DNA from: Maratus speciosus
Taxonomy: Eukaryota; Arthropoda; Arachnida; Araneae; Salticidae
Direction of reading: 5' to 3'
DNA length: 64,000 nucleotides
Assembly (NCBI GenBank): GCA_963932465.1
Contig: OZ010796.1
Location: 75,846,974-75,910,973, forward strand
A program made the position numbers and the translations under genes. Numbering within the stretch: position 1 is the first letter of the stretch; every line of letters begins with the position of its first letter. This document shows positions 34,603 through 44,883 of this stretch, piece after piece. A model generated the notes under the pieces. That model saw only the letters and a list, made by a program, of their open reading frames with translations, made no database searches and was not told the DNA's origin.

Positions 34603-36297
34603 AGGATCCTAATCTTTTTGACTTTAAATCATCTAATGCATTTTCAGGTATAGTTCCACTGAATGTAGTATCGGATAATGATTCAGATGATCCAGGATCT
34701 TGCCATTTACAGCCGCATGCGTGACTAGACGGTCTGGAGATTCCGAGGACATATAAGCAGGCGTGCAGGTTGCAACAGCAAGAAATGTGGCTTGATGCAG
34801 TGAATAAAGAAGTATAGGTGATGTCCAAACAGGGGGCTTGGCATTTAGCAAAATTGCCCGCTAACATGATCCCAGTGGGGTGTTGGTGGGTTCATACGAT
34901 CAAGAGAGATGAGTTTGGGAGGATTGCCTGATACAAAGCTCGGCTTGTTGCCTAGGGTTTTAAACAGGTGAAAGGGGAGTCTTATGACGAGACCTTTAGC
35001 CCTGTGGTCAACTTTGGGGTGATCTGACTATTTTTCTCTCTCTTGGTTTCGTATTGCAAGTGGCACCATATTCAATGCAATGTCACAAGCGCCTACCTGT
35101 ACGCCCTGCTGAGGGAAGACGTTTATGTGTCCCAACCTCCTGGGTTCAAAGTCCCTGGTAAAAATCATCTTTTCTGTAAGCTGGATCGCATGCTGTACAG
35201 CTTCCACCAAAGTGGGAGAGTATGGTTTTTCGAGATAAATAAGATCTTGCTGAAAATTGGATTTGTAAAGTTGGCGGCTTGCAATTGCGTCTATGTTTTT
35301 AATTCTGAATTTGTATTACTTTTGTATGTCGATGATATTGTTATCTTTGGCAAACGTAAATGTAATATTGATAGGATTTTAAGTTTGTTGGGCAGTCATT
35401 TTGATTTAAAAATTCTTGGAAAGACAAGGAAACTTTTAGGGGTTGAGTTTGTTGAAGAGGATGGTTCACTGGAAATTCATCAGTCTAGTTATGTTGACGA
35501 AGTTTGTGAACATTTTAAAAAGTTATATATTCCTTTATCATCTCTCACCATTACTAAAGGTGTGGTATTTTCCAAAGTTGATTGCCCTGCTTCAGATGAA
35601 GATATTAGTCGCATGTTGAAGTTTCCCTATCATAATGTTCTCGATTGCTTGTCATTTCTCGCTAATAGGTCCCTTACGGATATTTGCTACGCTGTTAATG
35701 TTTTCAGTCAGGTCCAGTCAAATCCTGGTCTTTCTCATTGGAATGGTTTGCTTAGGCTGCTTGGTTATGTTAACTCGGCATTACCATCTTCAGTTGCATT
35801 GTAACCAGGGGACTTTGGTCGCTTACTCTGACGTAGATTTTGCTGCGAACTGCGATGACCGAACACCTGTTGGTGGCCAAATAGTCATGTTAGACAACTC
35901 TCCCGTTGACTGGAGTACTTTCAAAGAAAAGTGCGTTAGCCTGTCAACGATGAAATCCGAGTTCGTCGCTATGATTGAGGCTGCCAAAAATCTGGTTTGG
36001 TTTGACCGGATTGTGCAGGAATGCCAGAGTAAGCAGATCTCTCGTGATGTTAGCATTAGTTCGACACTTAACGTAGATAGCCAGGCGGCTATAGATTTTC
36101 TAAAATCTCCAATCAAGAATTATTGTAGTAAACATATTGACGTTAAGTTATTTTTCATAAGAGATTTGATATATTGGGAGGCTTTTCAGTTAAATTTTGT
36201 ACGTAGCAGATGTAATCTCACGGACGTGTTTACCAAGCCCTTGACCAAATCTGATTTATTAAAATTTGTTAATAGTATTTTTAATACAGATTCTTAA
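34603..36297 (+). pseudogene. Ty1/copia pol fragment (RT and RNase H), decayed
   Basis: Reading from ~34603, one frame gives a copia RT start (GAWHLAKLPANMIPVGCWWV, then YKARLVA and GFKQVKGESYDETFSPVV) with in-frame stops near 34730, 34815, 34930, 34962 and 35026. The open part 35043-35804 continues through the RT with YVDDIVIFG. A frameshift near 35800 moves into 35805-36297, the copia RNase H (YSDVDFAANC, LSTMKSEFVAMIEAAKNLVW, KHIDVKLFFIRD, LTDVFTKPL). Gag, protease and integrase are absent and no LTR is seen on either side. It is a truncated, inactive relic. Confidence 0.93.
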
Positions 36298-38150
36298 ACT
36301 GTTTATAAAGTGTTTATACCTAATGTGCATACCAATCTTTTCCCTGATATTTTAAAAGGTTAACATGTTAATATGGTGTTTTTGATGTTAATCCTTGCAT
36401 GTTGGCTTTACCAGCATTATACCGCTTGACCTCATTTCTTTAAAGTTAATTTATTAATGTGGCATCTTTGAATTTAATCCTTGTGCGTTGCTTTGACCAG
36501 TGTTATATCGTTAGACCTCTCATAAGTATGAGAGTGTAAACACAAAAGACTCAAGGACTTGAGCAAATTTTTAATGGAAATAACTGACATAAGCGTGGAT
36601 TATTGAGGATAGCTATAATTTTTAAGATGACTTGTTTAAATAAATGTTTCTAGTTTAATCGATTTTGAAGGAAAATCTATTAGATTAATTCCTGGAGTTA
36701 CGATTTGCATTTAATATACTCTTGTTTTGTATTGTGTTAATATTTATTTCTTTAACAGGCATCTGAAATACTTAAATGTGAGTACTTGGAATGAATCCTA
36801 GTGCTGGGAGGAGAAAATGGCTGCGTGATTGCCATGCTGCAAGTTTGAGAAATTGAGACATTTTGTGATCATCTCTAAATTCAGATGTCATTTTTCATTA
36901 GAGCAGTTTTTCCATTTAGTTGGATTGAGCAACGAATAAGATTGATAAAGATAAAGAAAAATAAAATCTTGTTATTGTATTTTATAATGAAATATTGTAT
37001 TTAAAGTTTAAATTTTTGATAATTATAATGAACTGTAGAGGTCAAGTTGGTTTAAGTGTAAGTTGGATTAGTCCTTCAAACTGAAGGGTCAAGTTGGTTT
37101 GAAGTGTAAGTTGGATTAGTCCTTCAAACTGAAGGGTCTAATATTCTTGTAATGGTATGCATTTATTGTTATAGTCATTGTATTTAAATATGATTGTTCG
37201 TATATTGAATTTATTGTAAGTCCAGTAACTATGGATTTTTCTTCAAAATTTTTGTATGGGTTTAACGATGATTTGTTCTTTTTGGCTTGGTGGGTTAAAG
37301 TTTAAAGTCCTGTTGTAACTTTATCAGGCATTTAACTGTTAAATTTACTAATGTTATTTAAATTTATTCAAGTTGTTTGGAGTTGTTTGCATTCTCTGGA
37401 AATGTTATGGAGTTTAATTGCATTGTCGTCAGGGATGTTGAGAGGTTGGGTTAAGTTTTGCTTTTTTATCAACTGGATAACTATTTAGATTAATTGTATT
37501 TATCAATTAATTCCTTTTAATGTAACTTTTATATAAAAGTAAATCCAGGTGTTTAATTTCGTTTGGAACTTAGGTTTTTTTTTAAATCTTTAAAGTTTGA
37601 ATTAGTATCAAAATTGAATTATTGAATCTAAATTATGGGATTTCAGTTTTAAATGTTTTAATAGTTTAAGGTTTAGATATAGTAGGTTTCTATGGGTTAT
37701 TTAACCCTTTTGCGTTTGTCAGACTAAAAACATTCTTTGGCATTTTCTTTAATGGTCTTTGACATGAGACAATGGGAGGGGTGCTTTGTTGTTTAAACGA
37801 GTTTTAAACCCATTTCTTGTCTGATTGCCTCATTAAAGTCCTATAATATATCTTCTAATATTTGTTATTTTACTTTTATTTAATCATTAAATCACACTTT
37901 ATTCAAATATCTGTTAAAGTAAAACTTACCTTAATCAGGTTCCGTTTTTATTTAAACTTGTTTTCATTTGTTCTGTAACGTAAATATCGAATTGCCGTTT
38001 TCAGTAGTCTTCTAAAAACGATCCTATCTCTGTAAATTTTTCTTCTATTATGACGTAGTACGCCGATATGCTCATAGATGGCATTGTGATCGTGCCGTTT
38101 TCACCACGGATCGTGTCATTCCCATCACCACTTTTCTGTATTGGATTATT
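36298..38150. other. AT-rich stretch without recognised genes
   Basis: Probably intergenic or intronic. The region directly after the copia relic shows TTAATGTGGCAT/TTAATATGGTGT duplications of ~100 bp near 36365-36490 and a tandem pair at 37040-37134, but no LTR, exon or inverted ends. Confidence 0.5.
37040..37138. repeat. Two tandem 47-48 bp repeats
   Basis: The unit begins GGTCAAGTTGGTTT and ends CCTTCAAACTGAAG. The copies at 37040-37086 and 37087-37134 differ by one inserted G. Confidence 0.95.
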
Positions 38151-38156
38151 CCTGAT

Positions 38157-38232
38157 TGTTCTAGAATGAGGGTGCTGTCGTAGCACATGTACGATCATTG
38201 GTAGTATAAATAGCTACATATTCCATTCAGTC
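38157..38232 (+). promoter_or_regulatory. Possible RNA polymerase II core promoter
   Basis: A TATAAATAG box lies at 38205-38213, with an arthropod-type initiator TCAGTC at 38227-38232. The spacing of about 24 bp from TATA to the A is shorter than usual. Upstream is TTCTAGAA, half of a heat-shock-element pattern, and a small hairpin GTGCT/AGCAC. No gene is recognised downstream, so this may be chance or part of an old LTR. Confidence 0.25.
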
Positions 38233-38239
38233 TTCGCTT

Positions 38240-40870
38240 GTTTTAAAGGCTTTAAACCCGAACCTTTCATGAAATAGAGAAAGTGTTCTATGCTTTCCTC
38301 AAATGTTTTAATTAAAGTAGTAATCTTTTCAGGAAAATTTAATCTCATTATGGCAAACATATTTCTCTCAGTTTTGAAATTAATTAGTGATCTCTTTTAA
38401 AGTAACAGTTAAATTTTTCATCTTTGCCATAGTACCTGGAATTAATGATGTTTAAAAATGTTTCGTCTATATCTACATTGTGTTTGATCAACTTTTATCT
38501 GAAGAACTTTCCTTTTGATTCAATAAATGCTGGATTTTTATTTTCGCTGTTATCCTTTCAAGAAAATAGACATTTTATCTTTTTATTGAACTTTTTCTTT
38601 TATGTTCTGCATATCAGTTATTTAGAGGCCAGCTTATATCGTCAAAAACATCATGACAGCTATTCCACGTGCGTTTAATTAAATACATAAACGTGTTACC
38701 TGGTGTTAAATGTGATATAGGTTAGCATGGAATATGCTACCTATATTTCAGAAGACATAGCATTTATTGTTCATTTACAAATGCCCAGAAAAGAATTCGG
38801 TTGCAGTGCTGCCTATGGATGATAATTATAAGAAGTGTGTTTTCAACTTTGTTTTGCATTTTTAATCTTATCTAATTTTTCACTTAGTTTAAGATGTGTA
38901 TAAATTCTATATATTATATTCAGCAGAGTCAGATAATATAGACGAACATGCTAACGCCGTTTGCAGAAAGTTTTCAAAGAAGTTTGCAGACAGTTTAGAT
39001 GGGGTTTTTTAAGAAGTTTCTTTATTTAAAAAAAGAAATTTTCAAGACCCCAGGCGGAGAATTGGTGTAATGCATGTTGCAGACTATTGACAAGGTCTAT
39101 AGACTTTTTCAACTGGAGAAAAAAAAAGTTTGCTAGAAAATATTTGCCATGTACCATAGTACAGTATATTTTGGAAGAAGCGCTGCAGCTCATGCGAGTT
39201 AAAAACTTAAAAATATTGTAAGTGTGGTGCTTATGCCGGAACAGCTGGTACAATTCCGTTTTTTTTTTCACTCCTGCCAGGGCCTGTAGCAGAAACAGTG
39301 CAGCACCGAAGCGGGTGCTGCAGATTATGTTAGGCTTTGCAGATTAATTTAACAGATTAAAAATAAATTTTGTGTTAAAAAATAAATGTTAAATGTTGAT
39401 CTCTTTTTAAATAAAGTTTATTTGGTTGGAAATTTTAGCGAATGTTTATGTGCTTGTATATAACTTTTCATTTTTGCTGTTGGCGGCGATATAGGACTCG
39501 AGAGGGGCGTGGCGTCTTTTTGCAGAAAATTTTAAAGAAATTATTTGAGTTCGCAGACAGTTATACATTCTAAGTCTGATATCCAGAATGCACTGCTACA
39601 CAAAAGAATTCGAAAGCAGTACTGTCTATGGGCATGAGTTCCTTAATGGTGGTTTTTAATTGTGGAATTACTATATGTAGTACACTGAAAGATGTCAATA
39701 GTGAAAAAGTAAATTTATATACAAGATTACATAAAGAACTGAATACATTGCTATGTATGGATGGTAATTGCTGGAAGAGCATTTTTGGCTCTTTTATGTG
39801 TTTTTTACTTGAATTAAAGTTCAGCTTAATATATGGTACTTATGAAAATCTGTGGATAACATACAAGGTTAACCCCCCCCCCCCCAAAAAAAAAAAAAAA
39901 AGAAAGAAAAAGTACATTTCCATCTATTAGCAGAAATTGCCAAAAGTGACTTTTCAATAGTGTTATGTGTTTTTAGCTGGACTGAATTATGTTGTTTATA
40001 TACAAATCTATTGATCGTATAAAGGGCTACACAAAGGAATTGAAGTACCTTATGACTATAGATGATAACTGCTGAAGTTGGGGTGGGTTTCAAATGTGTT
40101 ATGCATTTTCTAAATTGTTTACCAAGATATCTTCTTTTACCTTTTTAAGTGGTGAAGTTTTGTGACAGTATTCTGGAAATTTCAAAGTTTTTCATAATCT
40201 ATGCTTGATGCATGATTTTTCGGTACTTTTCCTTGGCGAAATAGAAATAATGGTCTTGGCAAAAAAAGGAAATTTTCATGCATATTTTTTGGTAACCTAT
40301 TCTTCTCATATGCACAAGTAATTTTTTCAATATTTAAACAATTTATTTAATATAAAAAGGCCATTTGTCTACTTTTATATGCAAACAGAAGTAAATTGTA
40401 TATAGAAACAAATAATAACAATTAGGGTTTGTTGATTTAAATCAATTGATTACAAACTAGTTGGATGTGGCAGTCCCAAAACTTTCTTCTATCTCATATG
40501 TGTCAATACTTCTAAAATCGCTATCACATTGCCAAAATTAAATGACAATCTATGCCCATCGTGAGGATTCTGAACTTGCTCCAGTCGACGTGTTTTTCTT
40601 CAAATGCAGGTAATGATTGTCTGCGTCAACATTCCTTGCAGCTTCCATTACTTTTAGAATTTTTGAGATTTCATCTTTTTCCTTTCTCTGTTCTTACACT
40701 TGTTTTTCATTGATTGTGAAATGATGAAGAACCACTGAGTTATCAACTGCTCTGTAAAATTGATTACTTTTAATTTAAAACCCACATTTATAAGCCGTGT
40801 GCTTTTATGCCATCTTTCCTTTCGAGTCATGTGAAATAGAGAAAAATTTTCCAAATTTATAAATATAGGA
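38240..40870. other. Stretch with a degenerate repeated motif, no gene recognised
   Basis: Loose copies of a motif like CACAAAAGAATTCGAAAGCAG followed by CTATGGATGAT occur near 38785, 39600, 39725 and 40030. A GTTTGCAGA..GCAGACAGTT block occurs near 38955 and 39520. This suggests an old tandem repeat of a few hundred bp. No coding evidence was seen. Confidence 0.4.
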
Positions 40871-40872
40871 AG

Positions 40873-41102
40873 ACATAGGTGTCAACCTCAAACTAATCTT
40901 CCGTAATACTTGCGTTAATTTGACCCTGGTTTAACACATTTCAAACCAGAAATTTTTTTAAGAAAGAAAATTAAATATGTTCCACGCAGAAACCTGGAAT
41001 TAAATAAATAAGCATTCATGAAATAAATTTTCTGGTTCGGAATATTGTTACCTGGGTCAAATTAATCCGGACATTACGGAAGATTAGTGAAAGGTTGGCA
41101 GC
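40873..41102. mobile_element. Foldback (MITE-like) element, ~230 bp
   Basis: The left arm (40879-40958) and right arm (41024-41102) are imperfect inverted copies over ~75 bp. They share CAACCT, ACTAATCTTCCGTAAT, TTAATTTGACCC and ACCAGAAA. Flanking direct repeats TATAGGAAG occur at 40864-40872 and 41103-41111. The class is not clear. Confidence 0.6.
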
Positions 41103-41111
41103 TATAGGAAG

Positions 41112-41806
41112 ATTGGTTTTTATATACAAGGAAATCATAACAGGATGAGTGGAGCCTAATTAAACAGATTTGGCAGCATGCGAGGACAAAATAAGAAAGA
41201 TCAATAATTTAGAAGAGAGCATTTTTTTCTATTAGGTATACACAAAAAAGTGCTAAGTTTTCGTTCGCTATCACCTTTTTTTAACATCATCGGGTTTCCG
41301 ATTTTATATAATTTTTCACTGAAAAGTCGTATGCTCGGCTTATACACAGAAATATATGCTATTGCTGCTATCGTCTGACACAGCAGTTAATATACATTGT
41401 TCATAGAATTCTCAACAGATCAGATTGCAATTCCAAGTTAATTTTTCATGGCAAAGTTTTATTTAGCATTTGAGGAGTGTCAAATTGTTATTGCTAAAAT
41501 TAACTTAATAAATTTTGTAATGGCTCGAGACATCCAAAAATAGATTTTTTGCAAAGGTAAGTTCATATATTTTACAATTTTGTATTAGAAAATTGACAAT
41601 ATTTATGAAATATATATAATTTTCTGTTTATTGCAGATGTGACAAAAGTACCCTTTAGTCAATCATCTTTTAATTTTTATGTTCTGATTTTTTAAAATTA
41701 CTTTTTACATGCTTAAAATGAAGCTTTCTAACATTTGAATAAATAATTTTCAAATCTGTGTTCTTGAGTTATAAAGTATTAATAATTTTCTGTATTTGTT
41801 TTTTAG
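41112..41806. other. AT-rich stretch before the candidate exon
   Basis: No recognised feature. Splice-like sites occur (TTTGCAAAG/GTAAGT at 41550, TTTATTGCAG at 41637), but the sequence between or before them is not open for a useful length. Confidence 0.5.
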
Positions 41807-41969
41807 CCACCTATTGCTAAGATGACTAAAAAAAACCCAAAAAAGTGCCAAACCAAACCAGAAAAAGTGCCAAAAACCAAAACCGTGAGTAGCTCTAGAT
41901 CTAAACAGTCATCTGCAGCTCCTACAAAGATTATTCAGAAAACCACCATTGTGAAAAAAGAAGTTCCCT
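41807..41969 (+). CDS. Candidate lysine-rich exon, gene unidentified
   Basis: Acceptor TGTATTTGTTTTTTAG and donor CCCT/GTAAGT bound 163 bp. The frame is open throughout for about 54 codons (starting PPIAKMTKKNPKKC, with SSSRSKQSSAAP and TTIVKKEVPC towards the end). The next in-frame stop is just past the donor. The composition (Lys, Thr, Ser, Pro) suggests a disordered nuclear or microtubule-binding segment. It could be another exon of the gene represented at 26005-26163, from which 15.6 kb of transposon-rich DNA would separate it. No family is recognised. Confidence 0.4.
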
Positions 41970-42365
41970 GTAAGTAAAGTACCTCTCTTTCTAACCCATT
42001 CTTCCTTCTCCTCATTTTTAATGCTCTATCTATATCTATTATGTTTATGTGTATTGTATAATATTTTTATTCACCAATTTAAAACTAAATTCTGAAACTT
42101 AGCTTCCTATTCGTATTAAGTTTAGTATTGTGTTAAGAAGGATATTAATCTGATGATGATATTTTATCCATCTTGAACCAAACAGAAAAGTTTTTTCTAC
42201 CTACATTGTAACAATGTCAGCCCAACCTTTATGTAGATTTCGTAAAATTACTACCTATTACATTCTCCCCCAAGGTTAGAATTTCTGAAATTTATTTGCA
42301 GATCTACAATGATCATGACCCCTACCCTAGAACCCCAAACCATTGCCAGTTCAAAACTTTATATA

Positions 42366-43945
42366 CAGTATAGGATCTATTATCCGGCGTCCCGATATCC
42401 GGAACGCTCTAAAAACCAGAACGGTAAACGATCCAAAACCAAAACTTAGTGAAAACTTTCATTTCATAAAAAATTGCAGTTTTTTTTTTTTTTTCATATT
42501 TTATTGAAGAGTTAACATGCTTTATAAATCGATATTTTAAACTTTTTCTCATACACCTCAGGTACCGTAATATCCCCTTAATTTCCTCCCCCCCCCCCCT
42601 CCAAATGCGGCAAAAAATCGTAAAGTAATCGGAGAGGCCGCTTACACGGATTAAAAGTGGCTATCAAAATCTACCGCCTGTTGAAATCCGAAAATGTTTA
42701 TAAGAATAGTCCAAAGCCTGCCCTGATATTCAGATTTTTCTTTTTTTTTTTTTTTTTTTTTTTGTTAACAGAGATAATTAAAAAACAGAAAAAGCGCGAA
42801 CTTAAAAGCGTACTCTCTCCCTACGATCCCACTATGACGCTCCCGTGAAAGATAATTGAATGTACGCAATCATCGCACATAAGTTCTCTTTTTGATCATA
42901 TTTACGACTTCGCATCGGCGTAACCTTTAGAAATATGGGAGAACTAACTACATATTCTTAAATTTCATATATTCTGCTTCAAATGCTAAAATCCATTATA
43001 AAAAAATTTAATTTTAACCTTTTGAAAAAAAATATTTTCGAAACATCACTTAGAATTTGAATGCATTTTCCGCGGTCGAAAACTGTTAGCAAGCTCTGAC
43101 CTTTGACGTCATCTATTCGGCCAATTAGGAGAATGAGAGAAACGTTCATTTTACCGTTTTCAGCTGCGTCCATCGAACAGTAGAAAAGCAGAGATTCGGA
43201 ATCGGATAAGACAGAAAGGTGGTACGGCGCTTCGCGCGATATTTTTTTTTTTTTTTTTGGAAAGGGAGGGGGGGGGGGGGGGCTTTCGTGGGATTTTTTT
43301 TAAATATCAAATTTGTTTACAAAATAGGGGAGGGTGGGTTAATGGAATATTACAGTAATTATGCATTTCTTTATCTCCGCGAATTTGCGGAAATCTGCAT
43401 TTAAAGTGTTGATAATTTTGCCTCTTATATTTTTCTGTCCGCTTTCCATGCGATAAATTCATAAACAAAACAAAAATAAATAAAAAGTCAACTTTCAATA
43501 TATTCCCCTCCCTCCCTCCCTCCCCAATTATTGGATGAAGATGCAGTTCAAGTTTGTTTCAATATAGATAATAATGCTCCACTTAGTCATCAGATGACAT
43601 ACAGTGAAATTTGTGAAATGATGACTAAAGATGCATCTGATGATCGTAGTGATGATGATGACAAGAATGAGGAGGTAGAAAAAATATCTAATGAACAAAT
43701 GATATTTTACACTCAACAATAAATTCAAGGCATGGAACAAAATAAGTAATTTCCATGAACAACAAATAATGTCCTTATATAAAATTCAAGACCAGGTTGT
43801 AAAAGAGTAACGTTACAAGCAGCCAACTTTAAAAGGATTTTTCCAAAAAACTAATTCCCAAACATCTGCATCTGAACCCCAAAACTAAATTTTATTTTTG
43901 ATCTTGTTCATTTGTAAGTTTTATTATAATTTAAAATTATTACTT

Positions 43946-43976
<31 letters not shown>

Positions 43977-44186
43977 GTAAATAAAAATTAAACTTTTCCT
44001 TAATTGTGCTTTATTGAATTAATTCAACAAATGTGTAATACAGTATTTTTAATATTATTTATGCTAACCAGTATTTCATATTTATGTACATTAGAAAATA
44101 TTTGTGGTAGTGTTCCGAATTACGGAAAAACCCCTTATCCGGAATGCCTCAGGTCCCAAGGATTCCGGATAATGGATCCTATACTG
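42366..44186 (+). mobile_element. Pogo/Tigger-like element, 1821 bp, TA-flanked
   Basis: The ends CAGTATAGGATCTATTATCC and CAGTATAGGATCCATTATCC (inverse of the right end) are flanked by TA (42364-42365 and 44187-44188). The duplicate locus at ~50231 holds the uninterrupted target AACTTTATATATCTATCT, so the borders are certain. A decayed transposase tail lies at 43531-43888. The interior has long homopolymers (T run at 42739, G run at 43268). It is too short and too damaged to be autonomous. Confidence 0.93.
43531..43888 (+). pseudogene. C-terminal remnant of a Tigger/jerky-like transposase
   Basis: The first part reads MDEDAVQVCFNIDN, then MTYSEICEMMT and an acidic run DDRSDDDDKNEE, the usual layout after the DDE core in Tigger transposases. 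After a stop at 43720 and a frame change, the typical end appears at 43811-43888 as KQPTLKGFFQK before TAA. The CENP-B DNA-binding and DDE domains are not seen. Confidence 0.75.
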
Positions 44187-44189
44187 TAT

Positions 44190-44205
44190 CTATCTATCTA
44201 TATCA
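44190..44205. repeat. (TATC)n microsatellite
   Basis: Four to five TATC units next to the Tigger right end. The same run is present at the empty site near 50232. Confidence 0.9.
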
Positions 44206-44883
44206 TTTTTTCACTCTTTCAAACTGATACATAAAATCAAGTGGTAGAAAATTTCGGTCAAGTTCATTAATGGGCAAAATTGAACTAAGGGTGTGGAAAT
44301 AGGGAGGGATTTTGTGAAAATTGAAAAAATCCTATAACTTCTTAATTAAAATACATATCAAATCAGTCTTAAAGTTATTACTTCTAGGAAAAGGGTAACA
44401 AATTTATGTATCACAGATTTTTAATAAAATTAAACATGGGCTCAAGGGGCAAAAACACTAAGGTTTTAGGGAGAAAAAAATTCATAACTTCATCAATTCT
44501 CAAGATATCAATTTCATTTAAACTTATTATAAATCTTCTTAATACTATCTAAAACTTTTATATTGACAATTTTTTGATAAGACCAACTCTTACTGGAAAT
44601 AAAACAAACAACAACAAAAAAAAAACATAAAAGGAGGTGCGGTTGAAGAAGTAAAAAATTCATAACTTCGTTAATTCAAAAGATATCAAATCCATTTAAA
44701 TTTATTATAGATCTTCTAAATATTATGTACAACTTTTATATTGACAAGTTTTTGATAGGGCCAACTCTTACAGCGAAAATGGGGTTGGAGAAAAAATTAT
44801 CGTAATATAGTATGGAACCAGTTATCCAGAATGATATTTCCAATTCATTGATTTCAGAACTTTCCACAGAGAAAGTGTCATAC

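Noticed and set aside
35028..36116. Minus-strand frames over the copia relic
   Set aside because: Shadows of the plus-strand copia RT and RNase H frames.
36298..38250. An LTR for the copia relic
   Set aside because: Looked for a repeat of the same sequence before 34603 and after 36297, with TG..CA borders; none was seen.
38445..38678. 77-codon plus-strand frame downstream of the possible promoter
   Set aside because: Phe/Leu-rich composition typical of translated AT-rich DNA; no domain and no homologous look.
41520..41640. A small exon ending at AAAG/GTAAGT (41550) or starting at TTGCAG (41637)
   Set aside because: Good splice sites but stops occur within a few codons in the available frames, so no coding exon is supported.
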